64,000 bases of DNA from Combretum micranthum (Eukaryota; Streptophyta; Magnoliopsida; Myrtales; Combretaceae). The stretch is from positions 186,001 through 250,000 of the forward strand of contig JAMXBD010001109.1 in NCBI GenBank assembly GCA_024138025.1, read 5' to 3'. Positions within the stretch are counted from its first letter, which is position 1; each line of letters opens with the position of its first letter. Below the pieces are notes generated by a model that was not told the DNA's origin, searched no databases, and was given only the letters and a program-made list of their open reading frames with translations. Shown in pieces: positions 25,547 through 38,200 of this stretch. The translations under genes and the position numbers were made by a program.

Positions 25547-28500
25547 TGTAAACCCCGGGAATTTTTCACATTAGTATCCGACTTCATAATAGATTATATA
25601 AACTAGATAATAGATTCAGATTCTGAGTGAAGTTTAATAATAGGCTAATATTTAGATTTTTGGATGAATGAAAGACTTAGGAATCGAATAAAGAGATTCT
25701 TTAACCCTAGTTAATACCGAAAACGAAATCTTGTGTCTTGAATAACTAATTCAAGATATGATCTATTATCTAGACCCGAAACCTAGTGTACTAATAGATT
25801 TAAATAGAAAATGTGAATATAAAGATTAAATGATTGTTTTGATCTCGATAATGATTCAGAACTAGAATAACGAGTAGTAATGAGTTTATATTTAGATTTA
25901 AACCCTAATTTTGAGATTCCTAGTTAAATTTAAAAGCTATTAATAAGAATTTATGTTTAGTATCAAAACTAAAGATATAAATATAGTTTCATTTCTGTAT
26001 GAAGCCCCAATACTGTATAAATGACCATATACGCTTATAACTAGAAAACGATGATCCAAAAATGAATTGTCAAGATTTTAAATACACAACGGAAATATAA
26101 ACTGACAAATAACTCAAAATCTAAATTTCAAATAAATAATCGGATCACGCTTTTGTTCTAAACCGAGTTTTCTTAAGCTATCGGAGCCTGAAACAAAAAT
26201 TGACCCAATGAGCTTAAGAAATCCAAATCGCGGAAAATAAAATTATAATAATTAACTACGTATATATATAACCTAAATTTGTATTATTTGGAAATTTAAG
26301 TGTTTTGTATGAATTTATAAGCATATTTTTGTATGAAAACTTCCAAATATTAGCCGATATATACCCGTATAACCCGTATAATTAACTCAAAATTTAATTG
26401 AAAAATTAAACTAATATATATATTATTGGATTGCTGCTTTTCGGTGGAGAAAGGAAGCAGCCGAAAATCCAACAATAATCAAACCAAATTGTCAACAAAA
26501 GCAACTCATGGACAAATCATGAAATGCCACCTCAACCTAACAATAAATGCATGGAAAATAACAGCCAAAAGAGATGAAATTCGGAGGAAAAACGGAGGAG
26601 AACAGCAGCCGAAGCCCTCCTTCTCTCTTCTATATATATATGAGTTTAAAGCTATTAATGAAGGCACAAACAAACTCCATTAACTCTCAACTTCCTCCAG
26701 CACGAAAATACTCCCAAACCACCTAAATTGAACCAAAAACGAAGAACAAATCCATCGAAATAGTCGAGCTCGGATCAAAAGAAATACAAAGCATAAAACC
26801 CTAAAAAATGAGCTTAAAGGTAAGTTGAGGTAACTCGAGTTGTTTTTGTCCGAATCTAAGCTTTGTATCTGACTTAACATCATCTTAGGAACATAATAAA
26901 CACAAACACGAGCTTCGGATTGCACTCAAAAGAGCTCCAACGAGGTAAAACTTCAAAACCCTAGTTTTACTTTTACAAAATCGAAATCATATATTTATGT
27001 TTTAAACGTGTTAAAAGTTGTTATTATCCTTATATATGATGTATAAACTCTTAGAAGTAGTTTAAGTAAGTTTTAACGTGTAAAAATCAAAGAAAAAGAA
27101 TCGAACCGAGGAGAAGATGATGAACAGTGCAACGCTGCCTCAAGGCCGGCAGTGTAAACGTACGCCGGCGCTTACATGGATAGGCCGGCGGCTATAGGCG
27201 GCTTACACTTAAACAGAGGCTACGTAAAATAATTTTCACGTAAAATACGACGTAAGCCGGCTACCTGGAGATCTACGCCGGCGGCGTAGGGCCGGCGTAC
27301 GTTGTAAGCCGGCAGCTTTCAACACCGGTGCTTTCGATAAGAAAATTTTTTTAAAATGATTTTACACCGGCACCTGGGGATTTAGGCCGGCGGCCTTGAG
27401 CCGGCTTACAGCTAAAATTTTGCAACGAAAGCTTTTTGACCTAAACCGAATATATATATTATATAATAATCTACTAAGTATGTATATATATTTGTTATAT
27501 AAATATGTATTAGATAATGACTTTAATACAAATATTAAGTCTATTTAGAATTTTATCTATTAACTTTTGAAACCCTAGAACTAAGAAAATATTTAGAGTA
27601 ATATATTAGTCTAATATTTGTTTTAACAAGATAAAATATATATAGAATGGAAATTGAAATAAGTTAATTTCTTGAGCAATGTGACTTCTAAAAATAACCA
27701 AACAATTATGTGAGATAAAAATAGGAAAAACCCGACATACTAAGTATTAATATCGAGTCTAGGACACAAGGCACATGTAGGAATTTAGCTAGATGATATT
27801 GATGAATATTTTGTTTTAAATAGGTGAATTTGACTCATTAGAAGATCTACCAGTGGACTACTACGACTGAGTCGGTATGAGCAGGTGAGTAATTCAGTCA
27901 TATTGTACTTTGTGGTTGTAAATAGTAAATATGTAATGCAAGATAAACAAATGAGTGTTTGTTGAAAGATTGATATGATATGATTGTATGATTGCTAAAA
28001 TATCTTTATACAAGCGATAACGCAATGGTTGGTGTTGTGCAATAGTATAATGATGATTGTGTGTAATATATGGTCACCTCGAAATTGATTAAGACTTTTT
28101 GACTTAACAAATAATATGGACATGCATTGCACGAATTGCATTATTGCATATATGGTTGTGACAGCCTGCTACGTATTAATATTTCGGATCTCTGTTTTTG
28201 CTTGGTTGATCCAATGTGTGAGTCTTCCAAGGTTCTCTTTGGTCTGGCGGTCCTATGAGGAACTAAAAGGCACCGAAGAACGTCGCCCGTAGAATCGCTT
28301 TGAAATGATTAATACTTAGGGAGTTTCTAAGGGGATTGCAGGAGATGGTTTGTGGAAGCCACTATATTCAAAGTGATAACATTAAAACGAGAAATCGTTG
28401 ATTCTCCTGTGTACTTAGTCTCTCCTGGGCAGGTGGGTCATTGAGTTTTGTTCTTCAACCCATTAAAAAGAGGGCGTAAATCTTTTTCCTGTTTGGATTC

Positions 28501-28962
28501 TAGATCATCCAAACTTGTATCTGTGCATATGGTTGAGTGCTTGCATTGCATATGATTTGTTAATGACTTGTGTGATGTATGGTATGTCTGGTTATTCACT
28601 GAGCTGTGGTTTCGCTCATACTCCTACAGTCTTTTCAGGTTCACTTTACGTCCCTGGTTAGTTACATCCAGGAATATGGCTCCGGTAAGGGCTTTGAAGC
28701 TAGAAGTCTACAGATCTATTTTAGTTTGATGGTTATGTACTATTAGAGTAGATATTTAGTTGTATACTTCAACAGAGATATATGGTTTGTAATAGTTTGT
28801 AATGGTTATTCACTAAATCATTTCTCTCATATATTTGTTATTTCTTATCAAGCAACTTAAAAGATCCTGTTGTTTTAAAACCTGTCATTCCTGAAGGTAA
28901 TCTAGTGATAATATTCAAGTGTAACTTGTTTATTACTACTAGGGTACCCTCGGGGCGTGACA
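25547..28962 (+). repeat. 5' LTR of the Tekay-type element
   Basis: 3,416 bp, TG...CA. The likely promoter is the TATATATATA run at 26631-26640, putting transcription start near 26670 and leaving more than 2 kb of R-U5. Downstream are a strong splice-donor match AAAG/GTAAGT at 26819-26820, a GCCGGC-rich block at 27120-27420, an exon-like block at 27824-27884 and another at 28639-28684. An 85-codon frame at 26426-26683 spans the TATA region and is unlikely to be a gene. Confidence 0.95.
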
Positions 28963-28971
28963 GAATTAAGT

Positions 28972-28987
28972 TGGTATCAGAGCATGG
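28972..28987 (+). other. primer-binding site, initiator methionine tRNA type
   Basis: TGGTATCAGAGCATGG begins 9 bases after the 5' LTR. The first 12 bases are the standard plant complement of the 3' end of initiator tRNA-Met used by many Ty3 and Ty1 elements to prime minus-strand DNA synthesis. Confidence 0.92.
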
Positions 28988-29140
28988 TTGCTAGAATAAG
29001 AAAGATGAATATGTGAAAGAATTGCATTTAGTGAATGTAGTAAATTAGATTTAGTTAGCATGCATTAGTAGTAGTTGGGTAGTCATGGGTAGAATTATAC
29101 TGCACAACTAGGAATAAAGTATGTGTGATTATTATTAATC

Positions 29141-29989
29141 ATGCAAATTTTATTGTGTGTGCAGACTAATCCTGCTACGTGTCACATTAGATGGGAGATC
29201 TTTAGTATGCAGGAGGAGGAGACTTTGACAGACTACAGGCGCAGACTACGAGTTCTGGTAGAGGACTTGTATCTGAGCGGGATTACTAAGACTTTGGATG
29301 AGATCCTCAGCACCTGGAAGAGGAGGATTATTGCCTTTGTTTAAAGGCTGGTTATTCTTGATGGAGCGGGCTTTTCCAGATAATGGATCAGCTATAGAGA
29401 CGCTCTACAGATTTGAGAGGTGATAGTGCAGAAAGGAGGTGGTCTGGAGATTGATAACATAGCATTTATAGTCTCATCCAGATCAGAGAGACCAGAGCTC
29501 CCAGATTTTAGAGTCTGGGTAGAGATTGGCAGAGGAGCAGTCTATGCTCATGATGTGAGGCAGGATCATGCCCGGGTTAGAGGTGATGCGGCCTATGATG
29601 ATGATTTGATGCTTGCACGACTTAGCAGGTGCAGTCACTCTAGACGCATGTTGATGAGGAAACCGCCTATTATCCCTGAGATAGCAGGTGAGTTCCAGCG
29701 TCCTGCTGCAGTACAGGATCGAGTAGTACAGGAGACAGTTCAGACTACTGTCCACATGAGGAGTATCACCACAGAGCTGTTAGATGAGAGAGAGGGTAAG
29801 AAAAGAAGGATTGAGGCAGAGAAGTATGTCTCAGATTATAATTATGCCAGATGGATTGGATCAGCACAGGGAGGATGGATTGAGAGAGATATTCCATCTA
29901 GAGCTGAGGATGAGAGGAGGCCAGCACCCAGAGGCATTAGGGTGATGGACACAGCCCTGACTTTGGCACCTCCAGGACGAGGGTGATGA
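29141..29989 (+). CDS. unrecognised open frames between primer site and gag
   Basis: Two successive frames (29141-29344 and 29420-29989) occupy the leader where Tekay elements normally have non-coding sequence. The longer one is 188 codons, rich in Arg, Glu and Asp, with a basic-acidic patch LLDEREGKKRRIEAEK near its middle and a PAPRGIRVM-like end. The first contains EEETLTDYRRRLRVLVEDL, faintly like the helical part of a gag capsid domain, but that is a guess. Base composition is more GC-rich than the flanks. It could be a captured host fragment, a second gag-like remnant or an added accessory gene. Confidence 0.4.
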
Positions 29990-30355
29990 TTGAGATCGAT
30001 GATAGTAGTTCTGAGGGAGAGGATGATTACCACGATTAGGCCCTCAGGAGAAGGGCAAGGGTCGTCTTCATCCCAGTCCCTGAGTTTGACTTGAGTATAT
30101 ATGATGATGTGTATTATCTGTTATGATGACATTACAGGACGATATTAGTAGACTTTTGATGACTTATATATGTATCTTTTGATGACTATGATAGGAAGCT
30201 AAGTTAGGGTAGTGCAATTTTTGGATATGTACATAATGCACTAACCATGAAAAGCTTTGATGTATTTTGGTTATGTATATATATGTGTTGCATATATACA
30301 TATGAATGATCTTGATGACTTTTGATAAGACGAGTTATGATCTGACTTAAGTAAT

Positions 30356-31752
30356 ATGTTTAATGTTAATAGAATGCCAGGGGAAGAAATAAAAGTAGAA
30401 ATGCCAGAATTTCTGGGATCCACCAATAGATGCTCCTGCAGAACCTCAAACCGAATTGAGGATGTTTTACAAAGTCTTCAACAACAAAATGTTTTGATTT
30501 TCAAGCTTTGCAAAACATGCAAGCCACAAATGGAGCACCACCTGTTGGAGCACCAGCAATGACTCCACCAAATCCTAGAAGGAATGAAAGGCATACTCCA
30601 CCGGTTCAATTTCAGGAAAATGGACCAGTGAATCCAAATGAGTCTGCTGCTGAGGTACAAGGACCCCCTCAATATGAACAGGAATTGCCACCACCACCAC
30701 CTTTACGACCTCAGAGGAATTTGTTGCCGGAATTCATTAAGTGCAACAGATATTTTGAGGGAATACCGGGAAAGCCAGAGGAAGCTGAAGATTGGCTAGC
30801 TCAGATTGAGATCCCTTGATGTTTTTCAAGTGCCTGAAGCTTTGAAAGTATCTTATGGAACTTATTTGTTAAGGTTAAGAGCAAGGATATGGTGGAATTC
30901 GAAACAAAGAAGTTTGTCCCAACCAATTACTTGGGAAGTATTCAAACGAGAATTTTTGAAGGAGTATTTTCCAAGCAGCCTAAAAGCAAAGTATAGCACT
31001 GACCTGATGAATTTGACCCAAGGAGCTAAAACCATTGATGAATATGAGCATGAGTTTAATCGGTTGTTGCAATTTGCTCCAGATGCTTATCGGACAGTGA
31101 TGAACTTAAGAGACAGACTTTCATGGCTGGACTCGAACCTCATTTCCAAAGAAGACTTGCTGAATTTGAGATTGATAACTTTGCAGCTATGTTGGAAAAA
31201 GCTCGTATTATTGAACGTATGAACTTGAAAGGTATAAAAAGAAAGGAACTATGTTCGGGAAAAGAATGTATGATGGTTCTACAGCAAGTTCCGTGCCTAA
31301 GAAGGTTAAATTCTTCAAACCTTTCAATGTGAACAAAGGAGGAGCAATGGGGAAGAATAATGTAACTTGTTGGAAATGTAAAGGTTCTCATTACCCAAGG
31401 TATTGTCCACAATTACAGAACAAATGTTATTATTGTGGGGACAGTGGGCATATGATAAACGATTGTCCAAAGAGAAAAACTGCAACTTGCTTCATATGCA
31501 ATAAAGTTGGGCACATATCACCCAATTGCCCACAGAAAACAAGTGCGGTAGCTGGATCTTCACAATCTAAAGGAGTGATTGGAGCCTCAGGATCGAAAAA
31601 TGGGAATGCTAACAAAGCCAGTGCGACGGCCAGAGTTTTCGCCATGTATGGAAGTCCTGTAGAGAATGTGGAGATAGAGGAAGGAGATGAAGAAAATATT
31701 TGGGAGGAAGTTGATCCCGAAGAATATGGACTCATTGCAGGTATGTAAATAT
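30356..31752 (+). CDS. gag: gag of the Tekay-type element
   Basis: Gag forms the virus-like particle. The start is probably ATG at 30374, and the frame shifts several times before 31250. A Pro/Gln-rich N-terminal region (to about 30720) is followed by the Retrotrans_gag domain (FIKCNRYFEGIPGK, AEDWLAQIE, WEVFKREFLKEYFP, TIDEYEHEFNRLLQFAP). Three zinc knuckles then lie at 31368-31533: CWKCKGSHYPRYC (one residue short), CYYCGDSGHMINDC and CFICNKVGHISPNC. An acidic tail ends EEYGLIAG, where the frame meets a splice-donor-like sequence and stops a few codons later (TAA at 31746-31748). Confidence 0.88.
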
Positions 31753-31852
31753 ATATTTGTTTACTTAAAGTTATTAGACACAATCACAAGTAGATGAGTA
31801 GTAGAAGTCTTTATAAGTTGAAAATAACATGAACTTAATAATTGATACTTAG
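31741..31852 (+). other. candidate intron at the gag/protease junction
   Basis: The sequence GCAG/GTATGTAAAT at 31737-31750 fits a donor, and ATACTTAG/GATC at 31845-31856 fits an acceptor. The 112 bases between are strongly AT-rich. Removing them joins gag to protease in frame (LIAG then SIQVGDQ). If the segment is kept, translation ends at TAA at 31749 or close to it. That would make spliced RNA encode Gag-Pol and unspliced RNA Gag alone. This is inferred from sequence only. Confidence 0.55.
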
Positions 31853-34800
31853 GATCAATTCAAGTAGGGGATCAGACTGCGTATGCTTTGTTTGACACTG
31901 GAGCAACGCATTCTTTCATAAATACCGGATTAGCAAGGCGTATAAAATACCAATTGGAGCATGAGTAAAGAATTTGAGAGTTACTACGCCAACTGGAGAT
32001 TTAGTGGTGACACGGGAAATGATCAAGAGTTGTCCAATAAAGATCGGAGATCATGAATCAATTGCTGATTTAATTCTGATAGAGATGCAAAATATGATAT
32101 TATTTTGGGTATGGTTTGGTTAACGCTGTAAAAGCAAAAGTTAATTGCCATCTCAAAATAGTATCTTTTGTCAATAATCAAGGAGAAAGAAAAGAATATA
32201 AAGGTGAGATACTCAGAGAAGTCAGAAGTAGGATAACAGCAATTGAAGTGGAAAATGAGAAGATATGGAGATGAACGGTTGTATTCTTGGAGCAACTGAA
32301 GGTGAATCCAAGAAATTGGATATTCATACCATTCGAACAGTATGTGAATACTCAGATGTATTTCCAGACGAGTTACCGGGATTACCCCCACATAGAGAAG
32401 TGGAATTCTCAATTGATTTGATACCTGGAACCGAACCAGTATCAAAAGCTCCGTATCGAATGGCACCTGTGGAATTGAAAGAATTGAAGGTGCAGTTACA
32501 AGAATTGTTGGATAAAGGATTTATCAGACCCAGTGTTTCACCGTGGGGAGCACCCGTACTGTTTGTGAAAAAGAAAGATGGATCAATGAGACTCTGTATC
32601 GATTACAGGGAATTAAACAGGGTGACTATCAAGAACAAATATCCTCTACCCAGGATTGATGATCTTTTTGATCAACTGAGAGGAGCAAAGGTATTTTCCC
32701 GAATTGATTTAAAGTCAGGATATCATCAAATTCGAATCAAAGCAGAAGATGTACCAAAGACTGCATTCCGAACTAGGTATGGTCATTATGAATTTTTGGT
32801 CATGCCATTTGGATTAACCAATGCACCAGCAGTTTTTATGGATCTGATGAATCGTATTTTTAGACCTTTGCTGGATAATTGTGTGATTGTTTTCATAGAT
32901 GATATACTTGTATATTCGTCTAATGAAGAACAACATGATGAGAATTTGAGAAGTGTGTTACAGATATTGAGAGACAATAAGTTATGCCAAATTGTCTAAG
33001 TGTGAATTTTGGCTTAGCAGTATATCATTCCTTGGACATATTGTTTCTGGAGAAGGGATATCAGTTGATCCTGCAAAAGTTAAAGCTATTGTGGAATGGA
33101 AAAGACCTGAAACTGTTACTGAAATTAGGAGTTTCTTGGGATTGGCAGGATATTATCGGAAATTTGTGAAGGATTTCTCAAAGATTGCACGACCTTTAAC
33201 TCAATTGACTCGAAAGAATGAGAAATTCGAGTGGAATGATGTACGTGAACAAAGTTTCCAAGAGTTGAAGAAAAGGTTAATATCAGCACCAATCTTGGTC
33301 TTGCCCAATGACAAGATTTATATACTGTCTATAGTGATGCATCTAGAAATGGATTGGGATGTGTGTTAATGCAAAATGGAAAAGTAATAGCATATGCTTC
33401 TAGACAATTGAAACCACATGAGATGAATTACCCCACTCATGATCTAGAATTGGCTGCTATTGTTTTTGCACTCAAGATTTGGCGTCACTATTTGTATGGG
33501 CAAAATGTGAAATATATACGGATCACAAGAGTTTGAAGTATATATTTACACAAAAAGAGTTGAATATGAGACAAAGGCGATGGTTGGAATTAATTAAAGA
33601 TTATGATCTTACCATTAATTACCATCCGGGTAAAGTGAATGCTGTGGCGATGCATTGAGCCGGAAAAGTTATGGAGAAGTGGCTTCAATTCTAACGGAAC
33701 AAAAAGAACTTATCAAGAATTTGAGAGATTAAACTTGGAATTCTCAATACAAGGTTTGGAAGCTGAGTTAGGAAATCTAATTTTGGAACCTACTTTGCTT
33801 CAAAGAATTAAAGAAGCCCAGAAGGAGGATATTGAAATTCAAGAAATTAAACAGGGAATATCCCAGGGAAAGTACAAAGATTTTCATGTGGATGGAGAAG
33901 AAGTATTGAGAATGAATAAAAGATTGTGTGTGCCACATGATGAAAGCTTGAGGAAGGAATTAATGCATGAAGCGCATTACTCGGATACTATACACCCAGG
34001 AGAAAAAGACATATCAAGAGTAAAATGAAAAGTGCGTATTGGTGGAATGGAATGAAAAAGGATATTGCAGAATTTGTTGCTAAATGTGATGTATGTCAAA
34101 GGATCAAAGTGAACATCAAAAACCAGGTGGATTGTTAAACCATTGCCAATACCTGAGTGGAAGTGGGATCAAATTTCTATGGATTTTGTGTGCTCATTAC
34201 CCAAAACAAATGCAGGTCATGATGCTGTTTGGGTTATTGTGGATAGACTTACAAAATCAGCTCATTTCTTGCCAATTAACATGACATATCCATTGGAGAA
34301 ATTGGCACGAATATATTTGAAGGAGATTGTGAGATTGCATGGTGTGCCTGCTGGTATAGTATCAGATAGAGATCCACGGTTTGTATCCAGATTTTGGCAA
34401 GGATTACAAAAAGCTTTGGGAACCCGGTTGAATTTCAGTACAGCTTATCATCCTCAAACTGATGGACAAACTGAAAGGACTATTCAGACATTGGAAGATA
34501 TGTTGAGAGCATGTATTATGGAATTCAAAGGAAATTGGGACCAACATTTACCATTAGTGGAATTTGCGTACAATAACAGCTACCATTCAAGCATAGGAAT
34601 GCCACCTTATGAAGCTTTATATGGTAGAAAGTGTCGGTCACCATTGTTCTGGGATAACTTGGAGAAAGTATTGGTTGGACCTGAAGGTTCAAGAAACTAA
34701 TGAAAAGATTTCGTGATAAAGCAAAGAATGAAAGCAGCACAAGATAGACAAAAGAGCTGGGCGACTTGAAAAGAGAGAGAATTGGAATTTAATGAAGGAG

Positions 34801-35215
34801 AACATGTATACTTAAAAGTAAGTCCAATCAAGAGTCTTCATGGTAGACAAACAAAGGCAAGTTGAGTCCTAGATATATTGGACCATTTGAATATTGAACG
34901 AGTTGGGAATCTGGCATACCGTCTGCATTGCCACCTAATTTGTCTGGTATACATAATGTTTTCCATGTATCGTTCTAAGAAAGTATATACCGGATCCAGA
35001 TAAGATAGTGGAATTAGAACCAATTGATTTGAAGGAGAATTTGACTTATGAAAAGCATCCAGTTAAGATTTTGGACCGAAAGTGCAAGTTCTCAGGAATA
35101 AAGAAATCCACTATGTCAAAGTATTATGGGATCCACAGACAGAAGAGATTACCTGGGAATTAGAAGAGGAGATCAAGAAAAGCTATCCTCATTTGTTTGA
35201 AAACTCAGGTACGCA
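31853..35215 (+). CDS. pol: pol of the Tekay-type element: protease, RT, RNase H, integrase, chromodomain-like tail
   Basis: Protease has the aspartic motif DTGATHSFI (about 31894-31920) and a later ILGMVWL block. Reverse transcriptase spans about 32320-32990, with [45 protein letters not shown] and the catalytic FIDDILVYS at 32892-32918; the connection [10 protein letters not shown] follows. RNase H lies about 33300-33650 ([20 protein letters not shown]). Integrase lies about 33950-34700: a His/Cys zinc region ending CDVCQ, then [16 protein letters not shown] and [20 protein letters not shown] for the D,D,E core, then [10 protein letters not shown]. Near 35080-35190 the block [17 protein letters not shown] matches the chromodomain end of Tekay/Del. 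The frame is broken at many points (for example near 31965, 32985, 33345 and 34700). Confidence 0.92.
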
Positions 35216-35240
35216 TTCAAGCTTTGAGGACAAAGCTTAT

Positions 35241-35255
35241 TTTAAGGGGGGAGAA
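35241..35255 (+). other. polypurine tract of the Tekay-type element
   Basis: The run AAGGGGGGAGAA lies directly before the 3' LTR start at 35256. This is the expected primer site for plus-strand DNA synthesis. Confidence 0.85.
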
Positions 35256-38200
35256 TGTAAACCCCGGGAATTTTTCACATTAGTATCCGACTTCATAATA
35301 GATTATATAAACTAGATAATAGATTTAGATTCTGAGTGAAGTCTAATAATAGGCTAATATTTAGATTTTTGGATGAATGAAAGATTAGGAATCGAATAAA
35401 GAGATTCTTTAACCCTAGTTAATACCGAAAACGAAATCTTGTGTCTTGAATAACTAATTCAAGATATGATCTATATCTAGACCCGAAACCTAGTATACAA
35501 TAGATTTAAATAGAAAATGTGAATATAAAGATTAAATGATTGTTTTGATCTCGATAATGATTCAGAACTAGAATAACGAGTAGTAATGAGTTTATATTTA
35601 GACTTAAACCCTAATTTTGAGATTCCTAGTTAAATTTAAAAGCTATTAATAAGAATTTATGTTTAGTATCAAAACTAAAGATATAAATATAGTTTAATTT
35701 CTGTATGAAGCCCAATACTGTATAAATGACCATATACGCTTATAACTAGAAAACGATGATCCAAAAATGAATTGTCAAGATTTTAAATACACAACGAAAT
35801 ATAAACTGACAAATAACTCAAAATCTAAACTTCAAATAAATAATCGGATCACGCTTTGTTCTAAACCGAGTTTTCTTAAGCTATCGGAGCCTGAAACAAA
35901 AATTGACCCAATGAGCTTAAGAAATCCAAATCGCGGAGATAAAATTATACGAATAATTAACTACGTATATATATAACCTAAATTTGTATTATTTGGAAAT
36001 CTAAGTGTTTTGTATAATTTATAAGCATATTTTTGTATGAAAACTTCCAAATATTAGCTATATACCCGTATAACCCGTATAATTAACTCAAAATTTAATT
36101 GAAAATTAAACTAATATATATATATTATTGGATTGCTGCTTTTCGGTGGAGAAAGGAAGCAGCCGAAAATCCAACAATAATCAAACCAAATTGTCAACAA
36201 AAGCAACTCATGGACAAATCATGAAATGCCACCTCAACCTAACAATAAATGCATGGAAAATAACAGCCAAAAGAGATGAAATTCGGAGGAAAAACGGAGG
36301 AGAACAGCAGCCGAAGCCCTCCTTCTCTCTTCTATATATATATGAGTTTAAAGCTATTAATGAAGGCACAAACAAACTCCATTAACTCTCAACTCCTCCA
36401 GCACGAAAATACTCCCAAACAACCACTAAATTGAACCAAAAACGAAGAACAAATCCATCGAAATAGTCGAGCTCGGATCAAAAGAAATACAAAGCATAAA
36501 ACCCTAAAAAACGAGCTTAAAGGTAAGTTGAGGTAACTCGAGTTGTTTTTGTCCGAATCCAAGCTTTGTATCTAACTTAAAATCATCTTAGGAACATATT
36601 AAACACAAACACGAGCTTCGGATTGCACTCAAAGAGCTCCAACGAGGTAAAACTTCAAAACCCTAGTTTTACTTTTACAAAATCGAAATCCATATATTTA
36701 CATGTTTAAACGCGTTGAAAGTTGTTATATATCCTTATATATGATATATAAACAGTTAGGAGTAGTTTAAGTAAGCTTTTAACGTATAAAAATCAAAGAA
36801 AAAGAATCGAACCGAGGAAGAAGATGATGAACAGTACAACGCTGCCTTAAGGCCGGCAGTGTAAACTACGTACGCCGGCGGCTTATATGGATAGGCCGGC
36901 GGCGTATAGGCGGCTTACACTCAAACAAAGGCTACGTAAAACAATTTTCACGTAAAATACGACGTAAGCCGGCTACCTGGAGATCTACGCCGGCGGCGTA
37001 GGGCCGGCGTACGTTGTAAGCCGGCAGCTTTCAACACCGGTGCTTTCGATAAGAAAATTTTTCTTTAAAATGAGTTTACACCCGCACCTGGGGATTTAGG
37101 CCGGCGGCCTTGAGCCGGCTTACAGCTAAAAATTTTGCAACGAAATTTTTTTTGACCTGAACCGAATATATAATATATAATAATATCTACTAAGTATGTA
37201 TATATATTTGTTATATAAATATGTATTAGATAATGACTTTAATACAAATAATTAAGCCAATTTAGAATTTTTATCTATTAACTTTTGGAAACCCTAGAAT
37301 TAAGAAAATATTTAGAATTAAATGAAGTATTATTAGTCTAATACTGGTTTTAACAAAATAAAATATATATAAGAACGGAAATTGAAATAAGTTAATTTCT
37401 TGATCAATGTGACTTCTAAAACTAACCACACAATTATGTGAGATAAAAATAGGAAAAACCCGACGATACTAAGTATTAATATCGAGTCTAGGACACAAGG
37501 CACATGTGGGAATTTAGCTAGATGATATTGATGAATATTTTGTTTTAAATAGGTGAATTTGACTCATTAGAAGATCTACCAGTGGACTACTACGACTGAG
37601 TCGGTATGAGCAGGTGAGTAATTCAGTCATATTGTGCTAATTGTGGTTGTAAATAGTTGAATATGTAATGCAAGATAAATAAATGAGTGTTTGTTGAAAG
37701 ATTGATATGATATGATTGTATGATTGCTAAAATACCTTTATACAAGCGATAACGCAATGGTTGGTGTTGTGCAATAGCATAATGTTGATTGTGTGTAATA
37801 TATGGTCGCCTCGAAATTGATTAAGACTTTTTGACTTAACAAATAATATGGACATGCATTACACGAATTGCATTATTGCATATATGGTTGTGACAGCCTG
37901 CTACGTATTAATATTTCGGATCTCTGTTTTTGCGTGGTTGATCCAATGTGTGAGTCTTCCAAGGTTCTCTTTGGTCTGGCAGTCCTATGAGGAACTAAAA
38001 GGCACCGAAGAACGTCGCCCGTAGAATCGCTTTGAAATGATTAATACTTAGGGAGTTTCTAAGGGGATTGCAGGAGATGGTTTGTGGAAGCCACTATATT
38101 CAAAGTGATAACATTAAAACGAGAAATCGTTGATTCTCCTGTGTACTTAGTCTCTCTTGGGCAGGTGGGTCATTGAGTTTTTGTTCTTCAACCCATTAAA

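Noticed and set aside
26426..26683. An 85-codon frame identical in both Tekay LTRs (second copy 36128-36385)
   Set aside because: It runs across the TATA box and upstream promoter region. Identity follows from recent copying of the LTR, not from selection on a protein.
28972..28987. A tRNA-like match (TGGTATCAGAGC)
   Set aside because: It is the retrotransposon primer site complementary to a tRNA end, not a tRNA gene.
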